Of a stretch of DNA of 64,000 bases, positions 63,137 through 64,000 are shown piece by piece. The notes below the pieces were generated by a model. The model was not told where the DNA came from, did not search any database, and saw only the letters and a program-made list of their open reading frames with translations. The position numbers were made by a program, and so were the translations under genes. The first letter of the stretch is position 1, and the number at the start of each line of letters is the position of its first letter. The stretch comes from Oceanisphaera litoralis (GTDB lineage: Bacteria; Pseudomonadota; Gammaproteobacteria; Enterobacterales; Aeromonadaceae), in contig NZ_JAFBBE010000001.1 of the NCBI RefSeq assembly GCF_016907015.1, positions 62,001 to 126,000 on the forward strand. Direction: 5' to 3'.

Positions 63137-63682
63137 ATGAACCCTTATTTCAGTACCCTGTCAGCCCTGTCGGCCCTGCTGATGACGGGCTGCACCAGCA
63201 TGGAATCCCTTTATTCCTACCTCGGTCAGGATGAACGGGTATCCGCCCGGACACCCGGCGTGGCCGTCACCCGGACGCTGCCCTCCCGACTGGAGAGCCT
63301 GTCGTTCTTCTCCTCGACCCGCTTTGCCGCCAGCCAGGCCGAACCCTGCGCCAGAAAGCTGATACAGACACCCGCACAAGAGCCCGGGCATATTCGCTAT
63401 GTGGGAACAGACGTGCTGAACGCTCAGGGGATCATAGAAGCCGAAAAGAAAGAGCTGGGCATACTGCCCAGTCAGTATCGGATACGTTTTCAGCTGGCCG
63501 AGCTGGGCCAACAGAACGGCACCACCTACGGCTTTAGCCAGATCCGGGTGGCCAGAAAAGATGCGCTGGGTCTCAACAACCATGACTTTACCCCGATAGC
63601 ACCCACCGGCCAGACTACCCAGCAGGTATACCGGGAACTGCAGCAGTTATATCAACAACTCGATGCCTGCATGGCGGGGTAG
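63137..63682 (+). CDS. Small lipoprotein of unknown function
   Basis: The ATG at 63137, preceded by GGAGG, gives 181 residues with the lipobox LLMTGC at 14-19. No family is recognised. The C-terminus (QQVYRELQQLYQQLDACMAG) is helical and glutamine-rich. It is divergent from the YafK-type gene; a functional link is not evident. Confidence 0.7.
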   Translation: MNPYFSTLSALSALLMTGCTSMESLYSYLGQDERVSARTPGVAVTRTLPSRLESLSFFSSTRFAASQAEPCARKLIQTPAQEPGHIRYVGTDVLNAQGIIEAEKKELGILPSQYRIRFQLAELGQQNGTTYGFSQIRVARKDALGLNNHDFTPIAPTGQTTQQVYRELQQLYQQLDACMAG

Positions 63683-63741
63683 TCTGGTGCCGCAATAATG
63701 CCCAATAGGCAAGAATACGGATTGATAAGAACGGATCAAAG

Positions 63742-63756
63742 ATATACGCTGTATAT
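63742..63756. promoter_or_regulatory. Perfect inverted repeat upstream of the edge gene
   Basis: ATATAC, GCT, GTATAT is an A/T-rich palindrome 50 bases before the gene that runs off the edge. An autoregulatory operator would fit a toxin-antitoxin pair. Confidence 0.45.
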
Positions 63757-63806
63757 ACAAGGTCGCCAGCAACAGAGCCATGCTGGCTTACTAAGGGATC
63801 TGCGCA

Positions 63807-64000
63807 GTGCTAAAAATATCGAGAAACATTGCTGAAAAGCTCAGAGATAAACACCAAGTAGAAAAACGCGAAATTTTAGAGTCATTTGCGAACCGTGACG
63901 GGGCCTTTCTGGAAGATAATCGGGAAGAGCATAAGTCAGATCCCCCTACTCAATGGTTCATTGCTGAAACTGACTACGGCCGAAAACTCAAGGTAGTGTT
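63807..64000 (+). CDS. Small protein of the family annotated as ADP-ribosyl-(dinitrogen reductase) hydrolase, N-terminal part (runs off right edge)
   Basis: A GTG preceded by AAGGGA opens a frame of 64 codons to the window edge. The peptide contains KLRDKHQVEKREILESFANRD, then REEHKSDPPTQWFIAETDYGRKLKVV. This strongly recalls ~100-residue proteins commonly annotated as ADP-ribosyl-(dinitrogen reductase) hydrolase, which are usually encoded next to a small DNA-binding protein and are suspected toxins. The sequence is more A/T-rich than its neighbours, consistent with transfer. The partner gene would lie beyond the edge. Confidence 0.65.
   Translation, partial: MLKISRNIAEKLRDKHQVEKREILESFANRDGAFLEDNREEHKSDPPTQWFIAETDYGRKLKVV

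Overview
The window reads as chromosomal DNA of a GC-rich marine or estuarine gammaproteobacterium. The protein set (HtpX, BioA/BioBFCD, torECAD, a full Tad locus, TcyP-like cystine transporter, AapJQMP) fits the Aeromonadales (Oceanimonas, Oceanisphaera or Zobellella type). That placement is an inference from remembered protein similarity, not a database result.

Layout. 1-640 (minus): the N-terminus of a type I-E Cas3 runs off the left edge, and a shortened winged-helix regulator overlaps its start. 918-1793: HtpX. 1867-7388: biotin synthesis, bioBFCD (minus) divergent from bioA (plus) across a recognisable BirA operator. The bio genes are separated by dispersed palindromes and a 92-bp tandem repeat. 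7541-23706 (minus): a Tad/Flp pilus locus with pilin, prepilin peptidase, secretin, RcpC, ATPases, platform proteins, TadD, and two separate sets of three TadE/F/G-type minor pilins, followed upstream by a YcbB-type L,D-transpeptidase. 25454-26854: asnS. 27176-27520: relic of an NCS2 purine permease with a large in-frame internal deletion. 27803-32341: torECAD for TMAO respiration, preceded by a perfect FNR-type site. 32388-35929 (minus): prpB-prpC-prpD of the methylcitrate cycle; PrpC carries a five-fold pentapeptide repeat at its N-terminus. 36090-38530: a GGDEF-EAL protein paired with a periplasmic molybdopterin-oxidoreductase-like protein. 38881-48497: nucleotidase, PurU, acetyltransferase, phosphoribosyltransferase, lytic transglycosylase, TcyP, TrhO and an EamA transporter.

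48719-54838 holds the most interesting accessory system: a divergent GntR/UTRA regulator and a six-gene, translationally coupled operon (binding protein, alkaline-phosphatase-superfamily enzyme, two permeases, ATPase, HAD phosphatase). Its promoter region contains a near-consensus Pho box. It looks like a phosphate-starvation system that imports an organophosphorus compound and hydrolyses it, but the substrate cannot be read from sequence. A 405-bp MITE-like element with perfect 13-bp inverted ends follows it.

55324-61485: an EAL-CBS-GGDEF protein and the aapJQMP amino-acid ABC transporter. 61798-63682: an encapsulated-ferritin-like protein without a neighbouring encapsulin, a YafK-type transpeptidase-fold protein and a small lipoprotein. 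The right edge cuts a small gene of a family commonly annotated as ADP-ribosyl-(dinitrogen reductase) hydrolase, possibly a toxin. No tRNA, rRNA, intact insertion sequence or CRISPR array was found. Most long antisense reading frames are by-products of high GC.
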